DNA from: Gymnodinialimonas ceratoperidinii
GTDB lineage: Bacteria; Pseudomonadota; Alphaproteobacteria; Rhodobacterales; Rhodobacteraceae
NCBI RefSeq assembly: GCF_019297855.1
Contig: NZ_CP079194.1
Coordinates: 2,529,501 to 2,593,500, forward strand
Direction of reading: 5' to 3'
Length of the DNA: 64,000 nt
Shown: one piece after another, positions 51,633 through 59,799 of the stretch
Numbering within the stretch: the stretch's first letter is position 1
Layout: the number at the start of each line of letters is the position of its first letter
The notes under the pieces: model-generated
Database searches by the model: none
Told to the model about the DNA's origin: nothing
Seen by the model: only the letters and a program-made list of their open reading frames with translations
Translations under genes and position numbers: made by a program

Positions 51633-52496
51633 ATGCAAAGCGAAACACTGGAACCGGGCGTGCGCCGGGTGACGGCGAACAATCCCTCGCCGATGACCTT
51701 CACCGGCACCCAGACCTACCTGCTTGGCGAGGGCGATGTCTGCGTGATCGATCCCGGCCCTGCCGATCGTGCGCACCTGCAGGCGATCCTCGACGCGCTG
51801 GCGCCCGGGGAGAGGATCACGAAGATCCTCGTGACCCATTCGCACCTCGATCACTCGCCGCTGGCCCGCCCGCTGGCCGACGCAACCGGCGCGCCGGTGC
51901 TTGCCGCCGGACCGTCAGACTGGGGGCGGAGCCCGGTGATGACGCAGCTCGGCGCGGCGCTAGGCGGCGGCGAAGGCGTGGATGAGGCCTTCGCCCCCGA
52001 CGAGCCTATCACCGAGGGTGATGCCTTCGACGGAATCACCGTGCTTGAAACGCCGGGCCACATGGCCAACCACCTCAGCTTCACCTACGGCGACGCGCTC
52101 TTTTCCGGCGATCTGGTGATGGGATGGTCGACCTCCCTCGTCTCCCCGCCCGACGGCGACATGACCGCCTTCTTCGCCTCGGTCGAAAAGCTGGAGGCGC
52201 GCCACGACCGCGTCTTCTACCCCGGCCACGGCGACCCGGTGACCGAGCCACAGGCCCGCTGCCGCGCCCTTCTGGAGCATCGCAGATCCCGCGAGGCCCA
52301 GATTCTCTCAGCCCTGCAAGACATTGGCCCCGCCAACGCCGAGACCCTCGCCCGCCACATCTACACCGAGGTGGCCCCCGCCCTCCTGCCCGCCGCCGCG
52401 CGCAACGTGCTGGCCCACCTCATCGACCTCCACACCCGCGCCCGGATCACCACCCCCGCCCCACTCCACGCCAACAGCCTTTTTCGCGCCGAGTGA
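51633..52496 (+). CDS. MBL-fold metallo-hydrolase (LACTB2-like)
   Basis: The 287-aa protein has the zinc motif THSHLDHS (HxHxDH, residues 69-74), further ligands in LETPGHMANHLSF and SGDLVMGWS, and YPGHGDPVTEP. A C-terminal helical winged-helix-like tail (HRRSREAQILSAL, AETLARHIYTEVAPAL) is typical of LACTB2-like proteins, some of which are endoribonucleases. Activity unknown. Divergent from the histidine kinase with 30 nt between starts. Confidence 0.9.
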   Translation: MQSETLEPGVRRVTANNPSPMTFTGTQTYLLGEGDVCVIDPGPADRAHLQAILDALAPGERITKILVTHSHLDHSPLARPLADATGAPVLAAGPSDWGRSPVMTQLGAALGGGEGVDEAFAPDEPITEGDAFDGITVLETPGHMANHLSFTYGDALFSGDLVMGWSTSLVSPPDGDMTAFFASVEKLEARHDRVFYPGHGDPVTEPQARCRALLEHRRSREAQILSALQDIGPANAETLARHIYTEVAPALLPAAARNVLAHLIDLHTRARITTPAPLHANSLFRAE

Positions 52497-52554
52497 AATT
52501 TTCCGACATCCCCCACTGGACGCCCCATAAGACCCTTGCTATATCGCCCTCAGT

Positions 52555-52629
52555 TCCGGCGTAGCTCAGCGGTAGAGCAGTTGACTGTTAATCAATTTGT
52601 CGTAGGTTCGATCCCTACCGCCGGAGCCA
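52555..52629 (+). tRNA. tRNA-Asn (GTT)
   Basis: A 75-nt cloverleaf. Acceptor TCCGGCG/CGCCGGA, D arm GCTC/GAGC, anticodon stem around CTGTTAA with GTT anticodon, T arm GTAGG/CCTAC, and encoded CCA. It is the insertion site of the mobile element: its last 45 bases, from the anticodon loop to CCA, are repeated at 59522-59566. The gene on this side remains intact and functional. Confidence 0.97.
52585..52629 (+). repeat. attL of the integrated element
   Basis: Forty-five bases from CTGTTAATC in the anticodon loop to the 3' CCA of tRNA-Asn, repeated without change at 59522-59566 in direct orientation. This is the pattern left by tyrosine integrases that recombine in tRNA genes. Confidence 0.95.
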
Positions 52630-53094
52630 GTTTTACCACAAAAATCAGCTACTTACGGTCATTGATTAATTGGCCGGAATGTTGTCGGCTTTTCATGTAG
52701 ACGCTGTGTAAACTGCGACATCCAGTCTCACTCTTTGAACTGGCCGACAAAATCTGCTCTCTAACGATTCTGGCAAACAGGCCGCCAAGGCACCCCGCAC
52801 CTACCCTCGCTTTGCTCGGCGCGTCTTACGCGCGGGATGTCGGGCTGCCCTCTAGCGTTGCCCCAAGATCAGACCCCGAGGGGACCATTCGCCATGGCCC
52901 CCTTCTCGATCCCCCTAGGCACTGCCCGATAGGTAAAAGAGTAGCGAACGGCCCTAACCAGACGTTCACAGGCTAGATGAAAACTGCGCTGCAGCTTCTC
53001 CGAAGCGGACCTTCATCCAAAGCACGCCCCTTAGCGGAACCAACGACCGCACAGCGGACAAGGTTGCCATTCGTTGCGGGCGCGCGTGATTGCC
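52630..53094. other. noncoding left end of the element
   Basis: 465 bases without a convincing gene. At 52697-52715 is the GTAGAC-CTGTGTAAAC repeat shared with the right end. A small plus-strand frame at 52977-53165 lacks a Shine-Dalgarno and overlaps cargo gene A antisense, so it is left out. The stretch 53003-53060 with repeated AGCGGAC words looks like decayed or repeat-type DNA. Confidence 0.5.
52697..52715 (+). repeat. candidate integrase arm site, left
   Basis: GTAGACGCTGTGTAAACTG, 17 of 19 bases shared with GTAGACCCTGTGTAAACCG at 59374-59392, same orientation, 68 nt inside attL. It could be an integrase arm-type site. It could also be a remnant of the 5' end of another integrase gene, because its minus strand reads VYTAST like the current integrase's VYTGST. 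Confidence 0.45.
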
Positions 53095-54357
53095 TCAGGA
53101 CCGACTTAGAAATTTTGCCACTGCTGCGGAGATTGAAGGGTCGAGCCCTCCCTCTTCGTCTTTGATGATCCCATCTGGGGTAGGCCTAAACAACGCCGCA
53201 AGCACGATGCTCTCGTTTTCCATGGCAATTGACTTATCCTGAGTAATGGCAGCAAAGGACTTCGCAAATGCTGTCTTCTCCTCCGCATCAAGACTAAGAT
53301 GGCGTTCGCTCAGAAACATACGATATTGCAGCCTCGTGGCCCAGAGCAGCACAGAGAATGTCACGAGCAGGCTGGCGACTAGGACAGGCCCCTTGTAGTT
53401 AAACATGATTTCGCAGGTCTGGACTCCGTCTCGAATGGTGCAGACCTCTCGCGAAAATGATGCAGCGATCTCATCACCGAAAGCAACGGCTGTGACAATC
53501 GCGGCGGCAACAGTCGCCACTCCTAGCCCGAAAAACCACTTTAACGCGGCAACAGACCGTGTTCTGTGCTGCCCGGCCCTTTTGCCCCAGAGAACAACCG
53601 GTGCATCGAGCTCCATATGTTGGCGATATCGCTGAATCATCTCTTCAAATTCGTCCATTCGCCCATCGAATTTCTGGGCCCGCGACACCCCGGCGTTCAT
53701 GAATTTTCGATCCCGACGTTCTTCAAGGTATCTAAACACCCTGAACAGCCTGCCAAACTGTTCCGTGTGGGCGTCGTTCGCCGCCGCACCGTCATCGATC
53801 AACTCGTGAACTCTGGCGAGCTCATTCTCGGCCTGAACTGCTCCGACCTTCATTTGTTGGAGATCGCCCGCGTTTGGCACGACAGACAAAACAGCGCTTA
53901 TTGTTTGGAGAGCGACTCTTCCCTGCTCAAGTTTCTGCATATTGTTTTGATGGCCGTTCGCAACCCGCAAGGAGCGACTGTCGACCATAAAGGCCTCCAA
54001 CATATAGATCGCCGCTGCTGATCTATGGCTTCCAAATAGGCTGAGAATAGCTGCTCCTTCCGGAGACTTGCTCGGCGGCGGCAAAGCTAAGGCCTTGTTT
54101 TTGCCGTCGGCCCTGTGATTGAAGACCTCCACATCTCCAACGAAATTGCGTAGTTCACTTATCGTTTCCACAATTCGGCCAAGCGTCAATATATCATTCC
54201 TTGGGCCTCGAACATTCAAGGCAACTAGGTTCCCCTGCTGGACATCTAGCATTGCCGACCAGGCTTTCTCTTCGCCGTTTAAGTAGGCTGTTACGGCCCT
54301 TTGCGATTTGAACTCCTCACCGGGGAGGTCTTCGTACGAAATCCTATATACGGCCAA
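53095..54357 (-). CDS. cargo gene A: unknown two-span membrane protein (420 aa)
   Basis: Not firmly recognised; the C-terminal block resembles what I recall of DUF6161. Layout: a soluble N-terminal half (1-265) with a small beta domain (to about 75) and long helices including GRMDEFEEMIQRYRQHMEL, then membrane helices at about 271-293 and 323-341. The loop between them holds two Cys (306 and 315, CTIRDGVQTC) that could form a periplasmic disulfide. A cytosolic tail (345-420) has ERHLSLDAEEKTAFAK and LFRPTPDGIIKDEEG. The start is TTG at 54357 with GGAG 7 nt upstream. It shares strand with gene B but has a 270-nt gap. Confidence 0.8.
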   Translation of the reverse strand: MAVYRISYEDLPGEEFKSQRAVTAYLNGEEKAWSAMLDVQQGNLVALNVRGPRNDILTLGRIVETISELRNFVGDVEVFNHRADGKNKALALPPPSKSPEGAAILSLFGSHRSAAAIYMLEAFMVDSRSLRVANGHQNNMQKLEQGRVALQTISAVLSVVPNAGDLQQMKVGAVQAENELARVHELIDDGAAANDAHTEQFGRLFRVFRYLEERRDRKFMNAGVSRAQKFDGRMDEFEEMIQRYRQHMELDAPVVLWGKRAGQHRTRSVAALKWFFGLGVATVAAAIVTAVAFGDEIAASFSREVCTIRDGVQTCEIMFNYKGPVLVASLLVTFSVLLWATRLQYRMFLSERHLSLDAEEKTAFAKSFAAITQDKSIAMENESIVLAALFRPTPDGIIKDEEGGLDPSISAAVAKFLSRS

Positions 54358-54627
54358 AAGGGTTCTCCGAATGTTACGCCTAAAAATGGCCGTTCATCAC
54401 GACATGAATTCAGCTCAGTGGCAAGACTGCGATGGGCATGGTGGACTCGTCCCCGAACTTTGCTGCACCGCAGGTCCAAGCGCCTCGTCGCCTCTCGCGC
54501 GGCGTCGCTCTCGGCCCGAACCGGACAGTCGCGAGCGTTGGAATTGCTGCAGTGCAGCTCTGGCACTGCTGTCGTTCATAAACGCAAGGCGCCGCGCGGC
54601 CTGCCCCGCAGATGGTCGGTCGAGTGC
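54358..54627. other. noncoding gap between cargo genes A and B
   Basis: 270 bases. Several short frames overlap each other in both directions with no Shine-Dalgarno and no family resemblance. Some GC-rich words look like dispersed repeat or decayed sequence. It may contain the promoter of gene A; none was identified. Confidence 0.4.
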
Positions 54628-55533
54628 CTACCAAAACTTCAAAATCAAAATGCTCGTGAGGATTGATGGGAAGACCAGCAAAGCCGACCCCATAGCGTAG
54701 AACAGAAAGACGATAATTCGCGCGGCGCTCCGGTGATACTCAAGCGCACGATGCTCAAGGTAGAAGACGTCGGTCGGATGTGCGACGGCTTCGTCCAACA
54801 AAGCAACATGCAAGATGCGGTCCGCCCGTCGTCCTGAATATGCTACGTCCAAAACTTCGTCGGTCATTAGGTAGCCAGAGCCAGTCCAAAAGCGACTACC
54901 GAGTCGGTCTTCGGCCGGTTCGAAGTCCTCGTCAGAAAACTCCGTCGCCAGAAACAGGCGTTCGACAAACCGGTGCAGGTCGCCGCTTACGTCCGAGGGA
55001 AAGCCAATTCTTCGAGCGACGAACATTGAACTTCGCTCTTCGCCGTGGAGGCTAGCAAAATACATGCCGATGGTGTTTTCGAAGCTCCCGATGACCAAGT
55101 TGGGCGTCCTTATGGTGTCCATCGCCGCAATGTAGCTTTCGGCTGCTGGGAACCGACGTATTTGGGATGGTGCAACGACGTTGAAGAGGGCCACACCCCC
55201 CCCGAATAGCAGCAGGCCAAAATAAAGGAAGTAGAGATTCCGGGAGTAGAGGAAGGTCCAGAGGTCGCCACTTTCGTGCGCTAGATCCGCTGGCAGAATC
55301 GTCGAAAAATAATCTGAAAGCGTCGAGTTGAAGACGATGAGGTAGCCGACGAACGGCATAATGATCGTCAGCCGTGCAATGCGCGAGTTTCCGATACTTG
55401 AGAGTGCGGACCAACTGATCGCCGTCCCGAAGCTGTAGAATTGGTCCGAAACTGCTTGAATAATCCAACGCCTGAAGAATTCTCTGACGCGCGCACTCAA
55501 GTTTAATCCCTCCCAGCTCGATCGTCGCCCCAT
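54628..55533 (-). CDS. cargo gene B: unknown three-span membrane protein (301 aa)
   Basis: No family recognised. Membrane helices lie at about residues 53-70 (RLTIIMPFVGYLIVFN), 98-119 (RNLYFLYFGLLLFGGGVALF) and 271-296 (ARIIVFLFYAMGSALLVFPS). The about 150-residue domain between the second and third is soluble, with TIGMYFASLHGEERSSMFVA, GDLHRFVERLFLATEFSDED and TDVFYLEHRALEYHRSA. The ATG at 55533 has a poor ribosome site. A TTG at 55500, 7 nt after GGGAGGG, is a good alternative (268 aa shorter-start form 290 aa). Divergent from gene C. Confidence 0.8.
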   Translation of the reverse strand: MGRRSSWEGLNLSARVREFFRRWIIQAVSDQFYSFGTAISWSALSSIGNSRIARLTIIMPFVGYLIVFNSTLSDYFSTILPADLAHESGDLWTFLYSRNLYFLYFGLLLFGGGVALFNVVAPSQIRRFPAAESYIAAMDTIRTPNLVIGSFENTIGMYFASLHGEERSSMFVARRIGFPSDVSGDLHRFVERLFLATEFSDEDFEPAEDRLGSRFWTGSGYLMTDEVLDVAYSGRRADRILHVALLDEAVAHPTDVFYLEHRALEYHRSAARIIVFLFYAMGSALLVFPSILTSILILKFW

Positions 55534-55821
55534 TGGGCCTGTTTGGCATATCCGAACTCCTGTGGGCGGTCGAGGCCATCGTCGTTATCATGCAAAAAAT
55601 AGACCCGAGACGTCTCAAGGTGAGCGCCCCTGAAATCATGCAGGCCATCCCGGTCGTCCTCTCCTCCACGGGTTCGCTTGCGAGCTCGTACCTCCACCGA
55701 ATGACCGCTTGCCAATCACACGCCGGAAAAATGTGTAATCGTGTTTCATGCTGCAGAAGACTCGTTATTCAAACTAGACTTCCATAAGCTGGTTAGATGT
55801 AGAGCCAACGTGAGGAATCAG
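55534..55821. other. divergent control region of cargo genes B and C
   Basis: 288 bases between divergently transcribed cargo genes, including the alternative N-terminal extension of gene C. It presumably holds two promoters; no confident -35/-10 was picked. The part next to gene C is clearly more A/T-rich than the surrounding chromosome. Confidence 0.4.
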
Positions 55822-56427
55822 ATGCCACAGCCAAAAGAAGAAAGCTCACAAATTTTCATCCTGATCATAGATGAAACCTACGGCGGTGATGATGACGCGT
55901 GGGAAGAAGAAAGTCACCGTTTTAGACGCAGTCTTGAGCGTGATTTTGACTGTGAGTTTGCAGAAGCGAACATTGGCCCCGGTGCCGATATACCCGCGTT
56001 CTTGACGATCATTGCAACGACGACGGTTCCAATCTGGACTGTTCTCCTTGGCGCTTTTTTCCTTGGCAAACCGATAAGTGAGAACCTGACGGCTTGGTCC
56101 GAGATCGGTGGAAGATTACGGTCATTTTTTGGAAGGCAGGTTGTCCTTGCGCGAAACGGTGCGGCCGCGATTGCAGTCGAAGCTGTCTTTGAAGAATTGG
56201 GCGGTCTACCCAAGACGATTCGGCTTTTGAGCTACCGACCTGGACACATTGGTGACGATGAAAGAATAGGTGATATGCCTCAAAGTGACAGCATTCAAGA
56301 GAATGTTCCGACCCTCAATCTCGGATATGTTCGTCACATTTTTGAAATTGAGGCTGATGGCGTTTTACATAGGGTGACCGTCGATGGAAAAAATACAGAA
56401 GTTTTGAAACTTCAGCGTAGCATCTGA
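55822..56427 (+). CDS. cargo gene C: unknown single-span protein (201 aa)
   Basis: Not recognised. MPQPKEESSQIFILIIDETY starts a beta-strand plus acidic segment (GGDDDAWEEESHRFRRSLER), then a hydrophobic helix at about residues 57-82 (IPAFLTIIATTTVPIWTVLL), then a soluble domain with RQVVLARNGAAAIAVEAVFE and a beta-rich C-terminus (YVRHIFEIEADGVLHRVTVD). I chose the ATG at 55822 because GAGG precedes it at the right distance; a start 81 nt upstream lacks one. Codon use is less GC-rich than elsewhere in the window, a sign of transfer. Divergent from gene B. Confidence 0.78.
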   Translation: MPQPKEESSQIFILIIDETYGGDDDAWEEESHRFRRSLERDFDCEFAEANIGPGADIPAFLTIIATTTVPIWTVLLGAFFLGKPISENLTAWSEIGGRLRSFFGRQVVLARNGAAAIAVEAVFEELGGLPKTIRLLSYRPGHIGDDERIGDMPQSDSIQENVPTLNLGYVRHIFEIEADGVLHRVTVDGKNTEVLKLQRSI

Positions 56428-56612
56428 AACATATTACCTGTCCAGATTAGCGACTAGTTCGATAGCAGATTCTGAGACCGGATTTGCGAATGGCTGATTT
56501 GTCCGCTCAGCAGGCCTTGGGGCAGTACGCAGCGAAGGTCCTCTCCCCGTCCCTTCTATCGCAACATTCCCCCTGTCCCGTCACCTCGCGCAGCAAGCCA
56601 CTCGCAGGCGGG

Positions 56613-57548
56613 CTAGTAAGGAATGTCTGTTTCGCAGAGGCCATGCGAGGAAAAAATCTCACCAATGTCTTCAGTTTTACCCCTCGTATCATTCTCCTTC
56701 AGGGCAAACCGCAACAACTTGCCGGAAACCTCCCACGGCACCCACTCGTTGATTCCTCTAATCGAGCTGGCCGTTTCACCGCCACCGAACGCCTTCCGTA
56801 GCTTCTTAAGGAACACCAAACGCTTCCGTGCGGATTTGATTTGTTGCGGCTTTCCATACTTAAGGGCCTGTTTGAGTTCTGCCCGCGCCTTGGAATTCGC
56901 ATAACGTTCCGTCGAACGGCGGAACATATAGAACTCGGCTGCCGTGACATTGTTCTCTTGAACGTCGGTAGGCCATCGGCCGCCGCGCCCCCAAACACGG
57001 CCTGTTTGCGCCTTCCATTCAGGCGGGAGGCTATCTGCTTGGCGTTGATAGTGACCAAGCCCTCTTGCGGCATGTTTCGCCATGTAGATGAACCAACCGT
57101 CTGCCCCCCTGATGATCTTGACCAACTGCGCGCGCTCAGAGGTGCCATAGCATTTCGTGTACGCGAGCCATGCGTCTTCAAGGTCCCAAACGATGTCCGC
57201 ATGGGTCTCGATCCAAAAGGCGCATCCATGGAGATGTGGGCGCCCCTCTTTCGTCCACTCTGTGACCATGTGCCAGCAGATACACCCGAACCTATCATTC
57301 AAGGCACGGACGAGTTTCAGCTTTAGTCTCTTCCATTCCTTAGGGGTTGGCATATCGCGAATTGTGAAGGTGAAAGCGAGTCCAAACGGCGGGAGCTGAT
57401 CGACCAGTACGGACCGCAGAAAGCGAGTATTTCCCCGTGCAGATTGCAGTGACCATCCGTTGATCTTTTGACGCTTGCCGTGTTGCCCGCCATTTCCGCC
57501 CGCAGCTCCGCCGGTAACCCCCAAAGGGCTTATTTTGATTTTGAACAT
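56613..57548 (-). CDS. HUH-type rolling-circle replication initiator
   Basis: The 311-aa protein matches phage/plasmid replication endonucleases. Motif 1 is AFTFTIRDM (about 58-66). The metal-binding HUH is HLH in KEGRPHLHGCAFW (105-107). Motif 3 has the nicking Tyr155 followed by Lys158 in GWFIYMAKHAARGLG. The protein would nick one strand at an origin and start rolling-circle copying of the excised circle. The start at 57548 (MFKIKISPLG) is preceded by GGAG at 6-7 nt; a frame 60 nt longer is possible. Same direction as the excisionase and integrase. Confidence 0.85.
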   Translation of the reverse strand: MFKIKISPLGVTGGAAGGNGGQHGKRQKINGWSLQSARGNTRFLRSVLVDQLPPFGLAFTFTIRDMPTPKEWKRLKLKLVRALNDRFGCICWHMVTEWTKEGRPHLHGCAFWIETHADIVWDLEDAWLAYTKCYGTSERAQLVKIIRGADGWFIYMAKHAARGLGHYQRQADSLPPEWKAQTGRVWGRGGRWPTDVQENNVTAAEFYMFRRSTERYANSKARAELKQALKYGKPQQIKSARKRLVFLKKLRKAFGGGETASSIRGINEWVPWEVSGKLLRFALKENDTRGKTEDIGEIFSSHGLCETDIPY

Positions 57549-57724
57549 TTCATTCTCCGGGATTGTCGTTCCGTCGGGATTCCGTGTTCCCCACGCCCAA
57601 AACGTCACCGTTTGATACTACTTATCGAGAGGCGGCCTCCGGCCACCTGACCACCCGCGCGCCGCGCCCGCTCCCTGACGGGCGCGCGTCGCGCGCGTGG
57701 ACAGCTGTCCTTGCATCCTGCAAG

Positions 57725-57928
57725 TCAGAGCCGGAGGCGCACAGGTTGGCGCTCTAAGGCCTCAAGCCAGCGCTCTAGCGATTGCCGCCGATAGACGACT
57801 TTTGCGCCGTGCTTGATACGTGGTGGACCCATGCCTTCGTTTTCACGGCGCGTGAGGGTGCGAACGCTGATCCTAAGAAAATGCGCCGCTTCTTGTTTTG
57901 TGAGAAAAATCTTGTGGTGTTCAGACAC
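57725..57928 (-). CDS. AlpA/MerR-type helix-turn-helix excisionase
   Basis: The 67-aa protein MSEHHKIFLTKQEAAHFLRI followed by SVRTLTRRENEGMGPPRIKH and VVYRRQSLERWLEAL is the small winged helix-turn-helix of AlpA/excisionase proteins. It would bend att DNA and direct the integrase to excision, or regulate it. The GTG start at 57928 is decided by GGAGG 7 nt upstream (57936-57940 on the complementary strand). It lies between rep and int. Confidence 0.88.
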   Translation of the reverse strand: MSEHHKIFLTKQEAAHFLRISVRTLTRRENEGMGPPRIKHGAKVVYRRQSLERWLEALERQPVRLRL

Positions 57929-58223
57929 GACGAGACCTCCGTTGCAAACCATGCCGACCCGCTGTCCGGGTACGGAAGATTCAAGTTACGGTTGCACGTC
58001 CTTGCTTCGGTCTAATGTCGTCGGTTTGAGCGCTCTTACATCACCATGGGGCCCGTCGCGTCGTCGCAGCTGTCTGCTAACCGGAGCTCTCCCATATCCT
58101 TTTATGCGCTATCTCTATTTGTGCTCATTGTTCTATCTCGTGGACGTACTGAAGAATTGGCGCGGCTTGGCCTCGTTTGCAATAGCAACGCCTGAATTGT
58201 CCCCTTTTGGCCTCAAGAAAGAG
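57929..58223. other. gap between integrase and excisionase genes
   Basis: 295 bases. On the minus strand this is upstream of the excisionase. A 140-codon plus-strand frame spanning it is antisense to the excisionase and has no homology-like features, so it is not called. Likely holds the excisionase/rep promoter and possibly the double-strand origin; no nick-site hairpin was identified with confidence. Confidence 0.4.
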
Positions 58224-59414
58224 CTATCTCACTGACGAAGCTACCCTTTCGGCAGCGGCTGCAAGGGTGTCATCGAAGAGGTGCGCATAGCGGGCCGTCG
58301 TGTTTGGTTGCGTGTGGCCAAGCATCGCTCCGATGATCGGAAGGCTTGTGCCTTGCGAGGCGAGCAGGCTTGCAAACGTATGGCGCAAGTCGTGCATCCG
58401 TACATCTTCAAGACCAATCTCTTCGCACAAGCTGAACCATGTCCGTCGGATGGTAACGAACGGCTTTCCAGTATGAGAAGGAAAAACCCACTCGCTATCC
58501 GATTGGGCGCGACGATGCGTTAGCAGTTGGGCAACAGTGCCGGACACCGGAACCCGATGCAGCTTCTTCTGTTTTGTTGTCGCGGCTGGCTTCGTCCAAA
58601 CTCGGTACTCTGGATCGAATTGATCCCAGCGCGCCCGGAACGCTTCACCTGAACGACACCCTGTCAGGATCAAGAACCGGATGATGTCGCACGAAGTCTG
58701 TTCAGGGTGCTTTTCCATCGCGTCGTTGAGCTGGCCAATCTCAGAGGGCGTCAAGTATCGCTCCCGCTTGTTCTCAGGATTCAGGGCAATGCCTTGCGCC
58801 GGGTTCTGATCGATCCAACGCCAACGGATAGCCAGATTGCAGGATTTGCGAAGGAGGCCAATGACTCGATTGGCTTGGATTGGCGTCTTAGCCGATATCT
58901 TGCGGTGGAGCGCATCGCAGTGATCGAAAGTAAGGTCTGCTACCTTCAAAGCCCCCAAAACAGGTAGGATGAAATTCTCCCACATCTGGCGGTCAGTTTG
59001 CTGGCTTGAAGGGCGTTTCTTGGGCAAGTGGTCCCGGCAGTAGCGATCAAACAAATCACGGATGATGGGCGCTTGGCGTGCGTCCTGTTTCTCGGCCATC
59101 GGATCGATCCCTACGTCGATCATTCTACGCAGTTCTTGCGACCTCTTTCGGGCAGCATTCACTGTCCAATCCGGATATCTACCAATCGTGAAACGCCGAA
59201 GCCGACCGGACGCGCGGTAGTTCAGAATGAAACTGATCGCCCCTTTGGACGTAATACGAACACCGAACCCCGGCAGATAAGTGTCTTGCGCCAACTTGTA
59301 GCCGGACGCTGGCGGAACGAGGCCGTTCAAGACAGCTTGAGTGATTTTCAGTGGGGCGCGTTCAGGTCTACACGTAGACCCTGTGTAAACCGAATCGTGG
59401 GTATCATCTGGCAT
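58224..59414 (-). CDS. int: tyrosine recombinase / P4-type integrase
   Basis: The 396-aa integrase has an arm-binding N-terminal domain (DUF4102-like, PGFGVRITSKGAISFILNYR, FTIGRYPDWTVNAAR), a SAM-like core-binding domain and a catalytic domain. Catalytic residues: Arg254 in LTGCRSGEAFR, His341 and Arg344 in MHDLRHTFA, His367 in LGHTQPNTT, nucleophile Tyr376 in ARYAHLF. I chose the ATG at 59414 because GAGGAG lies 8 nt upstream; 27 in-frame codons earlier are rejected. It lies 107 nt inside attR, reading into the element. Confidence 0.95.
   Translation of the reverse strand: MPDDTHDSVYTGSTCRPERAPLKITQAVLNGLVPPASGYKLAQDTYLPGFGVRITSKGAISFILNYRASGRLRRFTIGRYPDWTVNAARKRSQELRRMIDVGIDPMAEKQDARQAPIIRDLFDRYCRDHLPKKRPSSQQTDRQMWENFILPVLGALKVADLTFDHCDALHRKISAKTPIQANRVIGLLRKSCNLAIRWRWIDQNPAQGIALNPENKRERYLTPSEIGQLNDAMEKHPEQTSCDIIRFLILTGCRSGEAFRARWDQFDPEYRVWTKPAATTKQKKLHRVPVSGTVAQLLTHRRAQSDSEWVFPSHTGKPFVTIRRTWFSLCEEIGLEDVRMHDLRHTFASLLASQGTSLPIIGAMLGHTQPNTTARYAHLFDDTLAAAAERVASSVR
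59374..59392 (+). repeat. candidate integrase arm site, right
   Basis: GTAGACCCTGTGTAAACCG, matching the left-end copy at 52697-52715 in 17 of 19 bases, 130 nt inside attR and within the first codons of the integrase gene. Next to it GGTCTAC-AC-GTAGACC forms an inverted repeat. Confidence 0.45.
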
Positions 59415-59521
59415 TCGCTTGTCTCCTCGTGTCCGTGACTGTCCAGAAATTGCTTTCTTTTCAGAAGGATACAGGGATAATCTCAAATTTTTCAATGACT
59501 TGATGTACGGCCACTTCCGGG

Positions 59522-59566
59522 CTGTTAATCAATTTGTCGTAGGTTCGATCCCTACCGCCGGAGCCA
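59522..59566 (+). repeat. attR of the integrated element
   Basis: Exact 45-bp copy of the tRNA-Asn 3' half (52585-52629), without the 5' half, so it is not a tRNA gene. It marks the right edge of the element. Confidence 0.95.
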
Positions 59567-59658
59567 AAATTCCCTAAAAATTAAAGCACGCTCGCGCCAA
59601 CCATCTATACGGTCGCACGCCCCTCCTCGGCAGGCTTTTGCCATGCTGATCGCCGTTG

Positions 59659-59684
59659 GGAACCCTCCTCCGCGGCCACCTGTT
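59659..59684 (+). promoter_or_regulatory. possible EcfG-type promoter of the SDR gene
   Basis: GGAAC at 59659-59663 and TGTT at 59681-59684 with a 17-base spacer. This is close to GGAAC-N16/17-CGTT of the alphaproteobacterial general stress sigma factor. It lies 116 nt before the annotated start. Weaker than the signal before ku. Confidence 0.4.
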
Positions 59685-59799
59685 GTCTCGTTGAACGCAC
59701 GCGGCATTGATTGAGCTGACGTCGATCGCCTTTCCGAACGCGCGGGGTTCCTGCGGCATCGGGGTGCGGATGCAACAGTCAGCGACGGAGGTTTCTCAG

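Larger units (their letters stand above)
52585..59566. mobile_element. tRNA-Asn integrated element, about 6.9 kb
   Basis: It is bounded by the 45-bp direct repeats. Contents, left to right: noncoding 52630-53094; cargo gene A (minus); noncoding; cargo gene B (minus); divergent cargo gene C (plus); HUH replication initiator, AlpA-like excisionase and integrase (all minus, at the right end). There are no structural phage genes, relaxase or type IV secretion genes, so mobilisation would need a helper. The cargo is less GC-rich than the chromosome by eye, notably gene C. The combination resembles a phage-satellite or plasmid-derived integrative element. Confidence 0.9.

Noticed and set aside
52977..53165. 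62-codon plus-strand frame at the left end of the element
   Set aside because: No Shine-Dalgarno, overlaps cargo gene A antisense, Arg/Leu-rich without structure.
57813..58235. 140-codon plus-strand frame near the integrase
   Set aside because: Antisense to the excisionase, which has a clear ribosome site and helix-turn-helix.
52630..59521. CRISPR array or restriction-modification genes in the element
   Set aside because: No regularly spaced repeats, and no methylase, helicase or nuclease motifs in the cargo.
59522..59566. Second tRNA-Asn gene
   Set aside because: Only the 3' 45 bases are present; the acceptor 5' strand and D arm are missing, so it is an att site.
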